This document shows positions 9,580 through 19,574 of a stretch of DNA of 64,000 nt, piece by piece. The stretch comes from Arthrobacter oryzae (GTDB lineage: Bacteria; Actinomycetota; Actinomycetes; Actinomycetales; Micrococcaceae), in NCBI RefSeq assembly GCF_003634095.1, contig NZ_RBIR01000001.1, positions 62,001 to 126,000 of the forward strand, read 5' to 3'. Under the pieces are notes generated by a model. It worked only from the letters and a program-made list of their open reading frames with translations. It had not been told where the DNA came from and did not search any database. The translations under genes were made by a program, and so were the position numbers. Positions within the stretch are counted from its first letter, which is position 1. Each line of letters begins with the position of its first letter.

Positions 9580-11244
9580 GTGCCCGCACCATCGAATCCG
9601 TCCGAGTTTCTGCCCAGCGGGTTTCTGCCCGGGTACCTGCCAGCCGGGACGCGTCCGGCCGCGCCGCCCCGCATTCCCCGCGTGCTGGCCATCGCCGGCT
9701 CGGACCCGTCCGGCGGGGCCGGGATCCAGGCCGACCTGAAAAGCATTGCGGCCAACGGCGGCTACGGCATGGCCGCCATCACGGCCCTCACGGCGCAAAA
9801 CACCCAGGGCGTGCGCGCCGTCCACGTGCCCCCGGCGGCGTTCCTCACCGCACAGCTGGACGCAATCAGCGACGACATCGTCATCGATGCGGTGAAGATC
9901 GGCATGCTCGGCGACGCCGCGGTGATCGGCGCCGTCCACAGCTGGCTCGAAAAGGTGCGCCCCGCCGTCGTGGTCCTGGACCCGGTCATGGTCGCCACCA
10001 GCGGCGACCGGCTCCTGCAGGAGTCGGCCGAGGCTGCCCTGCAGGCGCTCCTGCCGCTGGCGGACCTCATCACGCCGAACCTCGCCGAGCTCGCCATCCT
10101 GCTCAAGGAGCCTGCCGCGGAGGACTGGGCGGAGGCCCTGGCCCAGGGCAAGCGGCTGGCCGCCCGGACCGGGACCACCGTCCTCGTCAAGGGCGGACAC
10201 CTCCCGGCCGGCCCGTCCGAGGACGCCGTCCCCGGGGACGGACGCCCCGGCGGCGACGCCGGTGGCGGGACCGGCCCGGGCGCGGGGTGCCCGGACGCGC
10301 TGGTCAACACCGGCGGGCTGCTGGGCCAGGAGACCGTGGTGGTGCCGGGGGAGCGGATCGCCACGCGCAACAGCCACGGCACCGGTTGTTCGCTGTCCTC
10401 GGCCATGGCCACCGTGCAGGCCCGGGTGGGGGACTGGGAAGCGGCGCTGCGCGAGGTCAAGCCGTGGCTGCTCGGCGCGCTCCGCGAGGCGTCGGCCCTG
10501 GAGGTCGGCACCGGCAACGGCCCGGTTCATCACTTCCATCACGTGCAGGGACCCGCACACGGCCCTGGCGGCCGGCACAGCCAGGGTCCCGCGGAAGGTG
10601 AGTTCGCCGCAGCCCTGCGCGCCGGGGCCGCGGGCGATCTGGCGGCCATTTACGGCCTGGAGTTCATCCGCGGGCTGGCCGACGGAACCCTGCCCGAGCA
10701 CGAGTTCGCCTACTATCTGGCCCAGGACGCCATCTACCTCAACGGCTACTCACGGGTCCTGGCCCGCGCCGCCGCCATCGCCCCGACTGAGGCGGAACAG
10801 CTGTTCTGGGCCCGTTCGGCGCAGACTTGCCTGGAAGTCGAGTCCGAACTCCACCGCTCCTGGCTGCGGACCCGCCCCACGGCACCCGTCCTGGGCCCGG
10901 TGACCAAGTCTTACGTGGACCACCTGCTGGCCGCCTCGGTGTCCGGCAGCTACGGGGTCCTCACGGCCGCGGCGCTGCCGTGTTTCTGGCTCTACGCCGA
11001 GGTCGGCTCCACCCTGCACCGGGAGTTCCTGGCCGCCGGCGCACCGGAGGCGCACCCCTACGCGGCCTGGCTGCGGACCTACGCCGACGAGGACTTTGCC
11101 GCCGCAACCCGGCAGGCGATTGCCTACACGGATGCGGCCGCCAGGCGCGCCTCGGACGGCGAGCGGGAGGCCATGGCGCTGGCATTCCGGCAGTCTTCGC
11201 GGTACGAGGTGGACTTCTTCGACGCGCCGAGGCTGCACGCCTGA
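9580..11244 (+). CDS. thiD: hydroxymethylpyrimidine (phosphate) kinase ThiD fused to TenA-type thiaminase II
   Basis: Thiamine biosynthesis and salvage. ThiD phosphorylates HMP to HMP-PP, and TenA hydrolyses aminopyrimidine breakdown products back to HMP, so the fusion joins salvage to activation. The first ~25 residues are a Pro-rich leader. The ThiD ribokinase-fold domain runs from RVLAIAGSDPSGGAGIQAD to the anion-hole NSHGTGCSLSSAMA, with a Gly/Pro-rich insertion in between. TenA spans the last ~200 residues, with LAQDAIYLNGYSRVLA and the TenA cysteine motif LPCFWLYAEVG. GTG 9580 is preferred because GAAGGG lies 9 bases upstream. ATG 9571 has no room for an SD. It is regulated by the TPP riboswitch. 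Confidence 0.9.
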   Translation: MPAPSNPSEFLPSGFLPGYLPAGTRPAAPPRIPRVLAIAGSDPSGGAGIQADLKSIAANGGYGMAAITALTAQNTQGVRAVHVPPAAFLTAQLDAISDDIVIDAVKIGMLGDAAVIGAVHSWLEKVRPAVVVLDPVMVATSGDRLLQESAEAALQALLPLADLITPNLAELAILLKEPAAEDWAEALAQGKRLAARTGTTVLVKGGHLPAGPSEDAVPGDGRPGGDAGGGTGPGAGCPDALVNTGGLLGQETVVVPGERIATRNSHGTGCSLSSAMATVQARVGDWEAALREVKPWLLGALREASALEVGTGNGPVHHFHHVQGPAHGPGGRHSQGPAEGEFAAALRAGAAGDLAAIYGLEFIRGLADGTLPEHEFAYYLAQDAIYLNGYSRVLARAAAIAPTEAEQLFWARSAQTCLEVESELHRSWLRTRPTAPVLGPVTKSYVDHLLAASVSGSYGVLTAAALPCFWLYAEVGSTLHREFLAAGAPEAHPYAAWLRTYADEDFAAATRQAIAYTDAAARRASDGEREAMALAFRQSSRYEVDFFDAPRLHA

Positions 11245-11637
11245 ACCGACCGGGCGTTCGCAGCCGGTAGGATGGTGGGGCACGGTTCCGGTAGTCGTTG
11301 CGGCTTCACATCGTTGAGAGCATGGTCAAGATCCTGTCGAGACCACTGCATCACTGCGGTGTGGCGCCTATCACGGACTACCCGCCGGAACCAGCCTCAT
11401 TTGCGGCCGAAGGCAAAATTAGCGTATTCTAGATCTTCGGTGCTTACGCCAACACTTGGGTTATGACCCTGAGAACAGTCTGTTTGGAATTCCAAATGGA
11501 TTTGTTCCGGGGGTAGCTCATGGGTTCCCCCGGGGAATCCACCGGCGTTGAGGCACAGCGTGAGCCGGTTCAAACAATTTGGGCCCAGGTTCCGCACGCA
11601 AATCTAGTAATAAACGTCGAGAGAAGTGAGTTCCCCA
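11245..11637 (+). promoter_or_regulatory. promoter and long leader of rplU-rpmA
   Basis: A sigma-70-like promoter is visible: TTGCGG (11401-11406), 18-base spacer, TATTCT (11425-11430). This implies a leader of about 200 bases before rplU. The leader has a 14-bp perfect palindrome TTTGGAATTCCAAA (11483-11496) and a GC-rich hairpin (CCGGGGG 11507-11513 with CCCCCGG 11527-11533). Long leaders before L21 genes are often autoregulatory, but no described L21 leader motif is recognised here. Bases 11245-11400 hold nothing recognisable. Confidence 0.5.
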
Positions 11638-11946
11638 GTGGTGTACGCGATTGTCCGCGCAGGCGGCCGCCAAGAGAAGGTTTCCGTTGGAGACTTCGTT
11701 ACCCTGAACCGCGTCCCCGGTGGAGCCGGCAGCACCTTTGAGTTGCCCGCACTGCTCCTGGTGGACGGTGACAAAGTCACGTCTGCTGCTGCGGACCTGG
11801 CCAAGGTAACGGTTACGGCTGAGATCCTCGAAGACCTTCGTGGTCCGAAGATCGTCATCCAGAAGTTCAAGAACAAGACCGGTTACAAGAAGCGTCAGGG
11901 CCACCGTCAGGAACTGACCAAGGTCAAGATCACCGGTATCAAGTAA
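11638..11946 (+). CDS. rplU: 50S ribosomal protein L21
   Basis: Binds 23S rRNA in the large ribosomal subunit. Starting at GTG 11638 it gives the standard 102-residue protein beginning [15 protein letters not shown], with the conserved core [11 protein letters not shown] and the basic C-terminus [18 protein letters not shown] 11626 would add four residues with poorer spacing. GAGAAG lies 12 bases upstream of 11638. It is followed 61 bases later by rpmA, the universal L21-L27 pair. Confidence 0.96.
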   Translation: MVYAIVRAGGRQEKVSVGDFVTLNRVPGGAGSTFELPALLLVDGDKVTSAAADLAKVTVTAEILEDLRGPKIVIQKFKNKTGYKKRQGHRQELTKVKITGIK

Positions 11947-12007
11947 CTCCTCGTTACTGTTCAGGTTCCAGCAGATTCCCCAGAATTTTTGAAGGCAGGC
12001 ATTCCAA

Positions 12008-12271
12008 ATGGCACATAAAAAAGGCGCGAGTTCCACTCGCAACGGTCGTGACTCCAACGCCCAGTACCTCGGCGTCAAGCGCTTCGGTGGCCAGGTAGTT
12101 TCCGCAGGCGAGATCATCGTCCGCCAGCGCGGCACCCACTTCCACCCGGGTGCAGGCGTAGGCCGCGGCGGCGACGACACCCTGTTCGCCCTGACCCCCG
12201 GTGCTGTCGAGTTCGGCACCCGCCGTGGCCGTCGCGTTGTGAACATCGTGACTGCTGCAGCTGCAGAGTAA
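12008..12271 (+). CDS. rpmA: 50S ribosomal protein L27
   Basis: L27 reaches into the peptidyl-transferase centre with its N-terminal tail. The 87-residue protein begins [17 protein letters not shown] and has the standard [19 protein letters not shown] core. No cleavable N-terminal extension of the Firmicutes type is present. GAAGGCAGG lies about 10 bases upstream of the ATG. A strong hairpin terminator follows the stop. Confidence 0.97.
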   Translation: MAHKKGASSTRNGRDSNAQYLGVKRFGGQVVSAGEIIVRQRGTHFHPGAGVGRGGDDTLFALTPGAVEFGTRRGRRVVNIVTAAAAE

Positions 12272-12286
12272 CAACACGTTCTTTAT

Positions 12287-12325
12287 CGGTGGGGCGGGCC
12301 AATAGGTCCGCTCCACCGGTGTTTT
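12287..12325 (+). terminator. rho-independent terminator after rpmA
   Basis: A 14-bp stem (12287-12300 with 12305-12318, two G-T pairs) with AATA loop is followed by GTGTTTT. It separates rplU-rpmA from obgE. Confidence 0.75.
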
Positions 12326-12388
12326 AACCGCATTACAATCATCTTGGGTCCCTTTGGGAACCCGGGGAACAGCACTGAGGAGATCCAC

Positions 12389-13975
12389 GTGGCTAGCTTT
12401 GTAGACCGGGTAGTACTGCACGTATCCGGCGGTACCGGCGGCCACGGCTGTGTCTCCGTTCACCGCGAGAAGTTCAAGCCGCTCGGCGGTCCCGACGGCG
12501 GCAACGGCGGCAACGGCGGCGACGTCATCCTGCGCGTCGACCCCCAGACGACCACCCTGCTCGACTACCACCACGCTCCCCACCGGCACGCCACCAACGG
12601 CGGTCCCGGCATGGGCGACTGGCGCGCGGGCAAACACGGCGAGACCCTGATCCTTCCGGTGCCCGTTGGCACCGTGGTCAAGTCCAAGTCGGGCGAAGTC
12701 CTCGCCGACCTCGTCACCGAAGGCGCCGAATACATCGCTGCCGCCGGCGGCATCGGCGGCCTCGGCAACGCCTCGCTCTCCTCTCAGAAGCGCCGCGCAC
12801 CGGGCTTCGCGCTGCTCGGCATCGAGGGCGAGTCCAGCGACGTCGTCCTGGAACTGAAGTCCATCGCGGACATCGCCCTCGTCGGTTTCCCTTCCGCCGG
12901 CAAGTCCAGCCTCATCGCCGCGATGTCGGCCGCGCGGCCCAAGATCGCCGACTACCCCTTCACCACCCTGATCCCGAACCTCGGCGTCGTCCAGGCCGGC
13001 GACGTCCGGTTCACCATCGCCGACGTGCCGGGCCTCATCGAAGGCGCCAGCGAAGGCAAGGGCCTGGGCCACCACTTCCTGCGCCACGTCGAGCGCTGCG
13101 CCGCCCTGGTGCACGTCCTGGACTGCGGCACCCTCGAATCGGATCGTGACCCGCTTTCGGACCTCGCCATCATCGAAGCAGAACTCGAAAAGTACGCTGT
13201 GGACATGAGCTACAGCGGAACCGACGGCGAAGTCGTCCCGCTCAACCACCGCCCCCGGCTGGTCGCGTTGAACAAGGTCGACCTGCCCGACGGCAAGGAC
13301 ATGGCCGAGTTCGTCCGGCCCGAACTCGAAGCCCGCGGCTACAAGGTCTTCGAGATCTCAGCCACCAGCCACGAGGGCCTCCGCCAGCTCGGCTTTGCCA
13401 TGGGAGAAATCGTCCAGGCCGCCCGCGACGCCCTCGCCGCCGCCCCGCCGAAGGTGCAGGCCCCTGTGCTGCGTCCCCGCGCGGTCAACGAATCCGGCTT
13501 CACGATCCGCCGTGAAGAGAAGAACCTCGAGCCGCTGTTCCGCGTCCTCGGCGACAAGCCCGTGCGCTGGGTCAAGCAGACCGACTTCACCAACGAGGAA
13601 GCGATCGGTTACCTCGCGGACCGCCTCGCCAAGCTCGGCGTCGAAAACGAACTCTTCAAGCAGGGTGCCGTGCCGGGCGACACGGTCGTCATCGGCGAAG
13701 ACGACGGCGTCGTCTTCGACTGGGAGCCGACCATGATGGCCGGCGCCGAACTCCTCGCCGCACCGCGCGGCACTGACGTGCGCTTCGCCGACATCGGCGA
13801 CCGCCCCACCCGCGGACAGAAGCGCGACGAGCAGGTCGAACGCCGCGAGGCCAAGGCCGCCGCCCGCGCCGAGCTCGAAGCCGAGCGCAAGGCCGGGATC
13901 TGGACCGAGTCCGTCAGCGGGCGTCGGCCCAAGCCGCTCAAGGAGAGTGGACTGGGCGAAACAGATGACGAGTAA
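12389..13975 (+). CDS. obgE: GTPase ObgE/CgtA
   Basis: Essential GTPase that binds the 50S subunit and links ribosome assembly to nutrient state. The 528 residues show three domains. The Gly-rich Obg fold (~1-160) includes [14 protein letters not shown]. The G domain has GFPSAGKSS (G1), DVPG (G3) and NKVD (G4). The C-terminal OCT domain (~340-430) precedes a charged Lys/Glu/Arg tail. The start is GTG 12389, with GAGGAG 7-8 bases upstream. Its 3' end overlaps proB by 11 bases. Confidence 0.96.
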   Translation: MASFVDRVVLHVSGGTGGHGCVSVHREKFKPLGGPDGGNGGNGGDVILRVDPQTTTLLDYHHAPHRHATNGGPGMGDWRAGKHGETLILPVPVGTVVKSKSGEVLADLVTEGAEYIAAAGGIGGLGNASLSSQKRRAPGFALLGIEGESSDVVLELKSIADIALVGFPSAGKSSLIAAMSAARPKIADYPFTTLIPNLGVVQAGDVRFTIADVPGLIEGASEGKGLGHHFLRHVERCAALVHVLDCGTLESDRDPLSDLAIIEAELEKYAVDMSYSGTDGEVVPLNHRPRLVALNKVDLPDGKDMAEFVRPELEARGYKVFEISATSHEGLRQLGFAMGEIVQAARDALAAAPPKVQAPVLRPRAVNESGFTIRREEKNLEPLFRVLGDKPVRWVKQTDFTNEEAIGYLADRLAKLGVENELFKQGAVPGDTVVIGEDDGVVFDWEPTMMAGAELLAAPRGTDVRFADIGDRPTRGQKRDEQVERREAKAAARAELEAERKAGIWTESVSGRRPKPLKESGLGETDDE

Positions 13976-15161
13976 AACCGTCACTGTGCACGGTGCGGCA
14001 GCAACAACGGATCCGCGCCGTGAAACGGACCCCGCTGCGTTCATCCCGGCCCCCGACCGGTCCGTGCTGTCTGCTGCCCGCCGGGTGGTCGTCAAGGTCG
14101 GATCGTCTTCACTGACGTCCATCAAGGGCGGCATCTCCGAAGAGGCCCTGACCGACCTCGCGGACGCCCTCGCCCACAAGCGCAACGCAGGCACGGAGAT
14201 CATTCTCGTGTCCTCCGGCGCAATCGCCGCCGGGCTCGCCCCGCTTGGGCTGGCCAAGCGTCCCCGCGACCTCGCCACCCAGCAGGCCGCCGCGAGCGTG
14301 GGCCAGGGCCTGCTGATGGCCCGCTACACCCACGCCTTCGGAGCCCACGGCGTCACCGTCAGCCAGGTGCTCCTCACCGCCGAAGACTTCATGCGCCGCA
14401 GCCAGCACACCAACGCACTGCGCGCCCTCGACCGGCTCCTCAGCCTCGGCGTCGTGCCCGTGGTCAACGAAAACGACACCGTCGCCACCCACGAGATCCG
14501 CTTCGGCGACAACGACCGGCTCGCGGCCCTCGTGGCCCACCTGGTCCGCGCCGACGCCCTCGTCTTGCTCTCCGACGTCGACTCCCTCTACGACGGTCCG
14601 CCCGCACACGGCGCCAAGCGCATCTCCCATGTGGCCGGTCCGCAAGACCTCGAGGGGGTGACAATCGGACGCACCGGCAAAGCCGGGACCGGCACCGGGG
14701 GAATGGTCACGAAGGTCGAAGCGGCCACCATCGCCGCGGGCTCGGGCATCCCCGCCCTGGTCACGTCCACCGGGAACGCTGCCGCCGCACTGGCCGGCAA
14801 GGATGTGGGGACTTGGTTCGCCGTCAATGGCGCCCGCAAGCCGGTCCGGCTGCTCTGGCTGGCGCACCTCGCCTCCGTGGAGGGCACCCTGGTGCTCGAC
14901 GACGGCGCCGTCACGGCCGTCCGCGACCGCCACACCTCGCTGCTGCCGGCCGGAATAGCCGCAGTGAAGGGCCGCTTCGAAGCCGGCGACGCCGTGGAGA
15001 TGGTGTCCGCCGACAACACCGTGATCGCGCGCGGCCTCGTGAACTATTCCGCCGCTGAGCTGCCGCAAATGCTGGGCCGCTCCACGCACGAACTGGGCAA
15101 GGCGCTGGGCCGCGGATATGACCGCGAAGTTGTTCATGTTGACGATCTGGTGCTGGTCTAG
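13965..15161 (+). CDS. proB: glutamate 5-kinase
   Basis: First step of proline synthesis: phosphorylates glutamate to gamma-glutamyl phosphate, feedback-inhibited by proline. The 398 residues include an amino-acid-kinase domain ([57 protein letters not shown]) and a C-terminal PUA domain (~290-385). The ~35-residue N-terminal extension before the kinase core is unusual in length and may mean a later start. The ATG used overlaps obgE by 11 bases. AAGGAGAG lies 18 bases upstream, so coupling to obgE translation is likely. proA is 26 bases downstream. Confidence 0.93.
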   Translation: MTSKTVTVHGAAATTDPRRETDPAAFIPAPDRSVLSAARRVVVKVGSSSLTSIKGGISEEALTDLADALAHKRNAGTEIILVSSGAIAAGLAPLGLAKRPRDLATQQAAASVGQGLLMARYTHAFGAHGVTVSQVLLTAEDFMRRSQHTNALRALDRLLSLGVVPVVNENDTVATHEIRFGDNDRLAALVAHLVRADALVLLSDVDSLYDGPPAHGAKRISHVAGPQDLEGVTIGRTGKAGTGTGGMVTKVEAATIAAGSGIPALVTSTGNAAAALAGKDVGTWFAVNGARKPVRLLWLAHLASVEGTLVLDDGAVTAVRDRHTSLLPAGIAAVKGRFEAGDAVEMVSADNTVIARGLVNYSAAELPQMLGRSTHELGKALGRGYDREVVHVDDLVLV

Positions 15162-15175
15162 GACCCCTGCTCGCC

Positions 15176-15187
15176 TAAACTGGAACC
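15176..15187 (+). promoter_or_regulatory. -10 element and leaderless start of proA
   Basis: TAAACT (15176-15181) is followed by exactly 6 bases and then the proA ATG. No Shine-Dalgarno sequence is present, so the transcript would begin at or next to the start codon. Confidence 0.55.
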
Positions 15188-16582
15188 ATGACTGAGGCCC
15201 TGACTTCCGCATCCGTGCCCGCCGCCGCGCCCGACACCAACGTCCCGGCCGGCAATCCCGGGTCCGCCCGGGGATTTGACGGCGCACCGGACCCTGCCCC
15301 CGCGGGGGCCGCGGCCACGCCGGCGGAAATCGAAGCTGCCGTCCATGCGATCGCGGACCGCTCCCGTAACGCCGCCCGGAAGATGGCGCACGCCAACCGC
15401 GCCTGGAAAGACCGGGGCCTGCGCGCCATCGGCAAGGCCCTGCTGGAACACAAGAACCTCATCCTGGCCGCCAACGCCAAGGACGTCGCGGCCGGCCGGG
15501 CCGGCGGCACGGGCGCCGCGCTGCTGGACCGCCTGACCCTGAACGAGCCGCGCATCACCGCCCTCGCCGCGGCACTGGAAAATCTGGCCACGTTGCCCGA
15601 TCCGGTCGGGAACGTGGTGCGGGGCCAGACCCTTCCCAACGGGCTCCGCCTCCGCCAGATCAACGTACCCATGGGCGTGATTGCCGCCATCTATGAGGCC
15701 CGTCCCAACGTCACGGTGGATATTGCCGGACTGGCGCTCAAGAGCGGAAACGCCGTGATCCTGCGCGGGGGGTCCGCCGCCGCCGCCACGAACGCCGCCC
15801 TCGTCACTACCCTCCGGGATGCCCTGGAATCGGTGGGCCTGCCGGCGGACGCCGTCCAGACCGTCGACCAGTACGGCCGCGACGGCGCCAACGCCCTCAT
15901 GCGGGCGCGGGGCCGCGTGGACGTGCTCATTCCCCGCGGCGGCCGCGAGCTCATCCAGACTGTCGTGACAAACTCCTCCGTCCCGGTCATCGAGACCGGC
16001 GAGGGTAACGTCCATATTTTCCTGGACGCCTCGGCCGGGGAAGACATGGCCGTGGACATCCTCCTCAACGCCAAAACCCAGCGGCCCAGCGTCTGCAATA
16101 CTGTCGAGACGCTCCTGGTCCACTCCCAGTCCACCGTCCTCCCCGCCGTCGCGGCCGCACTGCGGGCTGCCGGGGTCAGGCTGCACGTGGACCAGCGCAT
16201 CCGTGCCGCGCTGCCGGCGTCGATCGAATCCGTGCCAGCCACGGACGAGGACTGGGCCACCGAATACATGGATCTGGACCTGGCCGTGGCCATGGTGGAC
16301 AGCCTCGACGAGGCGCTCCGGCACATCCGGAAGTTCTCGACCGGGCACACGGAAGCGATCCTGACCAACGACCTCGCCAACGCCGAGCGGTTCATCGCCG
16401 AAATCGACTCCGCGGCCGTGATCGTCAACGCCTCCACCCGCTTTACCGACGGCGGCGAGCTTGGCCTTGGTGCCGAGGTGGGGATTTCGACCCAGAAACT
16501 GCATGCCCGCGGCCCCATGGGGCTGACCGAGCTGACCACCACCAAATGGATCGTGCAGGGCGAGGGCCAGATCCGGGGCTAG
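15188..16582 (+). CDS. proA: gamma-glutamyl phosphate reductase
   Basis: Second step of proline synthesis: NADPH-dependent reduction of gamma-glutamyl phosphate to glutamate semialdehyde. The 464 residues are an aldehyde-dehydrogenase-fold enzyme with catalytic Cys in KTQRPSVCNTVETLL. The characteristic IYEARPNVTVDIAGLALKSG and the C-terminal TTTKWIVQGEGQIRG are intact. The first ~50 residues (Ala/Pro-rich) are an extension not found in most homologues. Unusually for a gene only 26 bases after proB, it has its own leaderless-type -10 box, so it can be expressed apart from obgE-proB. Confidence 0.95.
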   Translation: MTEALTSASVPAAAPDTNVPAGNPGSARGFDGAPDPAPAGAAATPAEIEAAVHAIADRSRNAARKMAHANRAWKDRGLRAIGKALLEHKNLILAANAKDVAAGRAGGTGAALLDRLTLNEPRITALAAALENLATLPDPVGNVVRGQTLPNGLRLRQINVPMGVIAAIYEARPNVTVDIAGLALKSGNAVILRGGSAAAATNAALVTTLRDALESVGLPADAVQTVDQYGRDGANALMRARGRVDVLIPRGGRELIQTVVTNSSVPVIETGEGNVHIFLDASAGEDMAVDILLNAKTQRPSVCNTVETLLVHSQSTVLPAVAAALRAAGVRLHVDQRIRAALPASIESVPATDEDWATEYMDLDLAVAMVDSLDEALRHIRKFSTGHTEAILTNDLANAERFIAEIDSAAVIVNASTRFTDGGELGLGAEVGISTQKLHARGPMGLTELTTTKWIVQGEGQIRG

Positions 16583-16612
16583 CAACGCTGTAACATGGAA
16601 CGGAAGACCGGA

Positions 16613-16632
16613 ACGGCGGACACCTCCGCCGT
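16613..16632 (+). terminator. weak hairpin after proA
   Basis: An 8-bp stem ACGGCGGA/TCCGCCGT with CACC loop, without T-run. It is a possible terminator or processing site between proA and the small membrane gene. Confidence 0.35.
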
Positions 16633-16662
16633 CGTCAATTCTTAAACTCACTAGGGGAGAAC

Positions 16663-16902
16663 ATGCTGTCGCAGCAGATCGCCACTTTCGTCGCCGCAGC
16701 CGGCGAATCCGGCCACGAGGAACTCGCGCCGCTCATTGCACCGCCGTTTGTCATTGGCGGTTCCATGTTTTTGCTCCTCGTCGTCCTGCTGCTGATCACG
16801 CTGTCCTACTCCAACCTGGGCCGGCGTCACGAGGTCGTCGAAGAGCACTCGGACCCGCACCGCCAGCACCCGAACAAGCACGATCACAGCCAAGGCCACT
16901 AA
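16663..16902 (+). CDS. small single-pass membrane protein
   Basis: Hypothetical protein of 79 residues. Residues ~26-49 form one strongly hydrophobic helix ([21 protein letters not shown]) followed by a His-, Asp- and Glu-rich tail ([18 protein letters not shown]) that could bind metal or simply be cytoplasmic. AGGGGAG 5 bases before the ATG supports the start. It sits 13 bases before nadD and is probably cotranscribed. No family with a known role is recognised. Confidence 0.75.
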   Translation: MLSQQIATFVAAAGESGHEELAPLIAPPFVIGGSMFLLLVVLLLITLSYSNLGRRHEVVEEHSDPHRQHPNKHDHSQGH

Positions 16903-16915
16903 TATTTCCGCCACC

Positions 16916-17638
16916 ATGAAGCAGCGCGGCGCTAAGCGCCGCCTGCGTCTGGGTGTGATGGGCGGCACGTTCGACCCGATCCATCACGGACACCTAGTCG
17001 CGGCCAGCGAGGTCGCGGCCAAGTTCGAGCTCGACGAAGTCGTGTTCGTCCCCACCGGCCAGCCTTGGCAAAAGATGGCCAAACAGGTCAGCGAAGCCGA
17101 GCACCGGTACCTCATGACCGTCATCGCGACGGCCTCGAACCCGCGCTTCACCGTGAGCCGGGTGGACGTGGACCGTCCGGGCCCGACCTACACGATCGAC
17201 ACCCTGCGCGATCTCCGCACCCTGCGCCCGGACGCCGATCTCTTCTTCATCACCGGCGCCGACGCCCTGGCCCAGATTTTGTCCTGGAAAGACATCGATG
17301 AACTCTGGTCCCTCGCGCACTTTGTGGGTGTAACCCGGCCCGGGCATGTCCTGGACGGCATGGGCCGCAAAGACGTAAGCCTGCTGGAGGTCCCGGCCAT
17401 GGCCATTTCCTCCACGGACTGCCGCACCAGAGTGGCCGAGGGCAACCCCGTCTGGTATCTCGTCCCCGACGGCGTCGTCCAGTACATCGCAAAGTACGGG
17501 CTGTACCACACGCGTCACGACGCTGTCCGCCTCGATGCCCGTCACGCGGAGACCAGCAGGACCGGGAACGACGCGGAGCCCGACCCCGCACAGCACGATC
17601 CAGCCTTCGAGATAACCCAACCAGCCAGCACTGAATGA
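16916..17638 (+). CDS. nadD: nicotinate-nucleotide adenylyltransferase
   Basis: Converts nicotinate mononucleotide and ATP to deamido-NAD, a required step of NAD synthesis. The nucleotidyltransferase signature [11 protein letters not shown] is at residues 16-26 and the second motif ISSTDCR near residue 162. [10 protein letters not shown] and [16 protein letters not shown] are typical NadD elements. The last ~45 residues after YIAKYGLYH are a polar, poorly ordered tail. The gene precedes the Ala-rich protein and rsfS, the usual nadD-rsfS neighbourhood. Confidence 0.95.
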   Translation: MKQRGAKRRLRLGVMGGTFDPIHHGHLVAASEVAAKFELDEVVFVPTGQPWQKMAKQVSEAEHRYLMTVIATASNPRFTVSRVDVDRPGPTYTIDTLRDLRTLRPDADLFFITGADALAQILSWKDIDELWSLAHFVGVTRPGHVLDGMGRKDVSLLEVPAMAISSTDCRTRVAEGNPVWYLVPDGVVQYIAKYGLYHTRHDAVRLDARHAETSRTGNDAEPDPAQHDPAFEITQPASTE

Positions 17639-17645
17639 GTTTGCC

Positions 17646-18833
17646 ATGAGTCAGGAACAGCCTCCCATCCGCAGCCGCCGCGAATTGCGGCAGGCCAGAG
17701 ATGAACGCCTGGACACTGCCGGACCCGGCGAGCCGACCGAGGCCGAGATCACCGGCCGCAGCCGTCGGGTCTCCGACGCCCCCGCGGACTCCGTGCCCGA
17801 CGCCCCCGCGGACTCCGTGCCCGCCGGCGCGGAGCGGTCCTCTCAGGTCCGCGCGCGGGACCGTGCCGCGCTGCGGACCATCAAGGAACTGGCTGAGAAG
17901 GAAGGCCACCTGGCGCAGGGAGGGCCGCCCACGCGCCGCCAGTTGCGGCTGCTGCAGCTCGCGGCCGAGACTGCCCCCGCCACCCAGGCCAACACCATTG
18001 TCCCGTCCTCGCCGCGGACCCGGGCTACCCCGGTTGTCCCCCCGGCTGTGAAGGACGCCGGCCGGAACGACACAGCCCCGGCGGCGGACGGCGTCGGACC
18101 CGGCGGTACAACGCCTCAGGACATGACCGTGGAGCAGGCCCTGGCCGCGCGCGAGCTTCTCGTGGAGCAGGCCAAGAACCAAATGGCCAAGATGGAGCCC
18201 ATCGCGGCCACGGATCCTGACGCAGTAGATCCGGCCATCCTGGCCGAGCAGATCGCCATGGCCGAGCGGGCCGCGGTGCTGAACCGCCGCGCGGCTGCCA
18301 AGCAGAAGCTCGCCGAGCAAAACAGCCAGCCGGCAGCGCCGCGGAATGATCCCACCACGGCCAACAACCTGGCCATGGTGACACCTTTGGAGTTTGAGAA
18401 GGTCCCCGGCGTGGATCGGCCCGTCATGAAGCGCCCTGCCACGTCGTATGTGCCGGTCGTGACCAACCCGGGCCCCCGGGTGGACGCGCCGCGCAAACCC
18501 GGCCTGAGGCGCCCCGGACTGTCACGCCAGCGGGCCGCGGCCGCTGCTACGGGTTCTGCCGCTGGCAGGGCCGGCGTCCTGGCCCGGGCAGAAGCGGCCG
18601 CCAAAGCGGGCACCGCACGGCCGGCGGATGCCGCGGGGGCAACCGAGGAGAATGTGGTTGGCGGGCAGCCCGTGGCCGCGCATTCGGCCTACGGCCTCGA
18701 TCCCCTGGACGCGGCCACGGCCGGCCTGGGCCGGGCACGTCGTCTGCGCATGCTGCAGCTGGGCGTCCTGGCCCTCGGGGTAGTTGCCCTCATCGCCGGC
18801 ATCACGCTGATTGTCACCGGGCTGGCCCGCTAG
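17646..18833 (+). CDS. Ala-rich protein with C-terminal membrane anchor
   Basis: Hypothetical protein of 395 residues. The N-terminus is basic (RSRRELRQARDERL), followed by long Ala/Pro-rich disordered sequence. It ends in one hydrophobic helix (LGVLALGVVALIAGITLIVTGL) at the extreme C-terminus, so it is probably a tail-anchored cytoplasmic protein. A 24-base direct repeat duplicates SDAPADSVP near residues 43-60. The ATG is 7 bases after the nadD stop. The position between nadD and rsfS suggests cotranscription, but no function is recognised. Confidence 0.8.
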   Translation: MSQEQPPIRSRRELRQARDERLDTAGPGEPTEAEITGRSRRVSDAPADSVPDAPADSVPAGAERSSQVRARDRAALRTIKELAEKEGHLAQGGPPTRRQLRLLQLAAETAPATQANTIVPSSPRTRATPVVPPAVKDAGRNDTAPAADGVGPGGTTPQDMTVEQALAARELLVEQAKNQMAKMEPIAATDPDAVDPAILAEQIAMAERAAVLNRRAAAKQKLAEQNSQPAAPRNDPTTANNLAMVTPLEFEKVPGVDRPVMKRPATSYVPVVTNPGPRVDAPRKPGLRRPGLSRQRAAAAATGSAAGRAGVLARAEAAAKAGTARPADAAGATEENVVGGQPVAAHSAYGLDPLDAATAGLGRARRLRMLQLGVLALGVVALIAGITLIVTGLAR

Positions 18834-19019
18834 GGGAGATCAGCCCGTGCCTACCACCGCGGAGCGCCAGTCCAGCCATCGGGCCCGGCTTCGCGCCCCG
18901 GCGCTCGAACAGAGCTTCCCTGTGAGGCGGCCAAGGTTCGACTCTTTGACCGCACATTTTCACCGCTTTGATCGCCAGAAATTTTTATCACCAGAATTTT
19001 CATCACTACAAGGAGTCCC

Positions 19020-19421
19020 GTGACTGCAACCGATTCATCCATCACTACTGCCCGCCATGCAGCCCGCGCTGCCTCGGAGAAGCTTGCCGAGGACATCGTG
19101 GCCCTGGACGTCAGCGAGCGGCTGGCCTTGGCCGACGTCTTCCTGATCGCCTCGGCCCCGAGTGAGCGCCAGGTCAACGCAATCGTGGACGGCATCGAAG
19201 ACGAACTCGCCAAGTTCGATCAGAAGCCGGTCCGCCGCGAGGGCCGCTCCGGCGGACGCTGGGTGCTGCTGGACTATTCGAACGTGGTCATCCACGTCCA
19301 GCATGAGGAAGACCGCGTCTTCTACGCCCTCGAGCGGCTCTGGAAGGACTGCCCGGTGGTCGATCTTCAGCTCGGCGACGACGTGTCCGCCAAGGCCGCG
19401 GCCAGCACCGACACGGAGTAG
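19020..19421 (+). CDS. rsfS: ribosomal silencing factor RsfS
   Basis: Binds ribosomal protein L14 on the 50S subunit and blocks subunit joining when nutrients are scarce. The 133-residue protein has the whole domain: ASEKLAEDIVALDVSERLALADVFLIASA, then GRWVLLDYSNVVIHVQH near the end. The start is GTG 19020 with AAGGAGTCCC immediately upstream. The nadD-rsfS association is typical across bacteria. Confidence 0.95.
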   Translation: MTATDSSITTARHAARAASEKLAEDIVALDVSERLALADVFLIASAPSERQVNAIVDGIEDELAKFDQKPVRREGRSGGRWVLLDYSNVVIHVQHEEDRVFYALERLWKDCPVVDLQLGDDVSAKAAASTDTE

Positions 19422-19466
19422 TCAGCGGGCTCGCCGGCCGTGCCGAAATGGGCGAATATGCCCGAT

Positions 19467-19496
19467 TTGGAATTTTCGGAATGGCTGGTCTAAGAT
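19467..19496 (+). promoter_or_regulatory. promoter of tRNA-Ala copy 1
   Basis: TTGGAA (19467-19472), 18-base spacer, TAAGAT (19491-19496). The layout is the same as the promoter of copy 2. Confidence 0.6.
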
Positions 19497-19574
19497 ATTT
19501 GAGTTGCTTCGGGGAGATCCGGCGGAAGACGGAACTTCACTCGTCACTAGACGTGGCCGGGGCAGCGAAAATTC

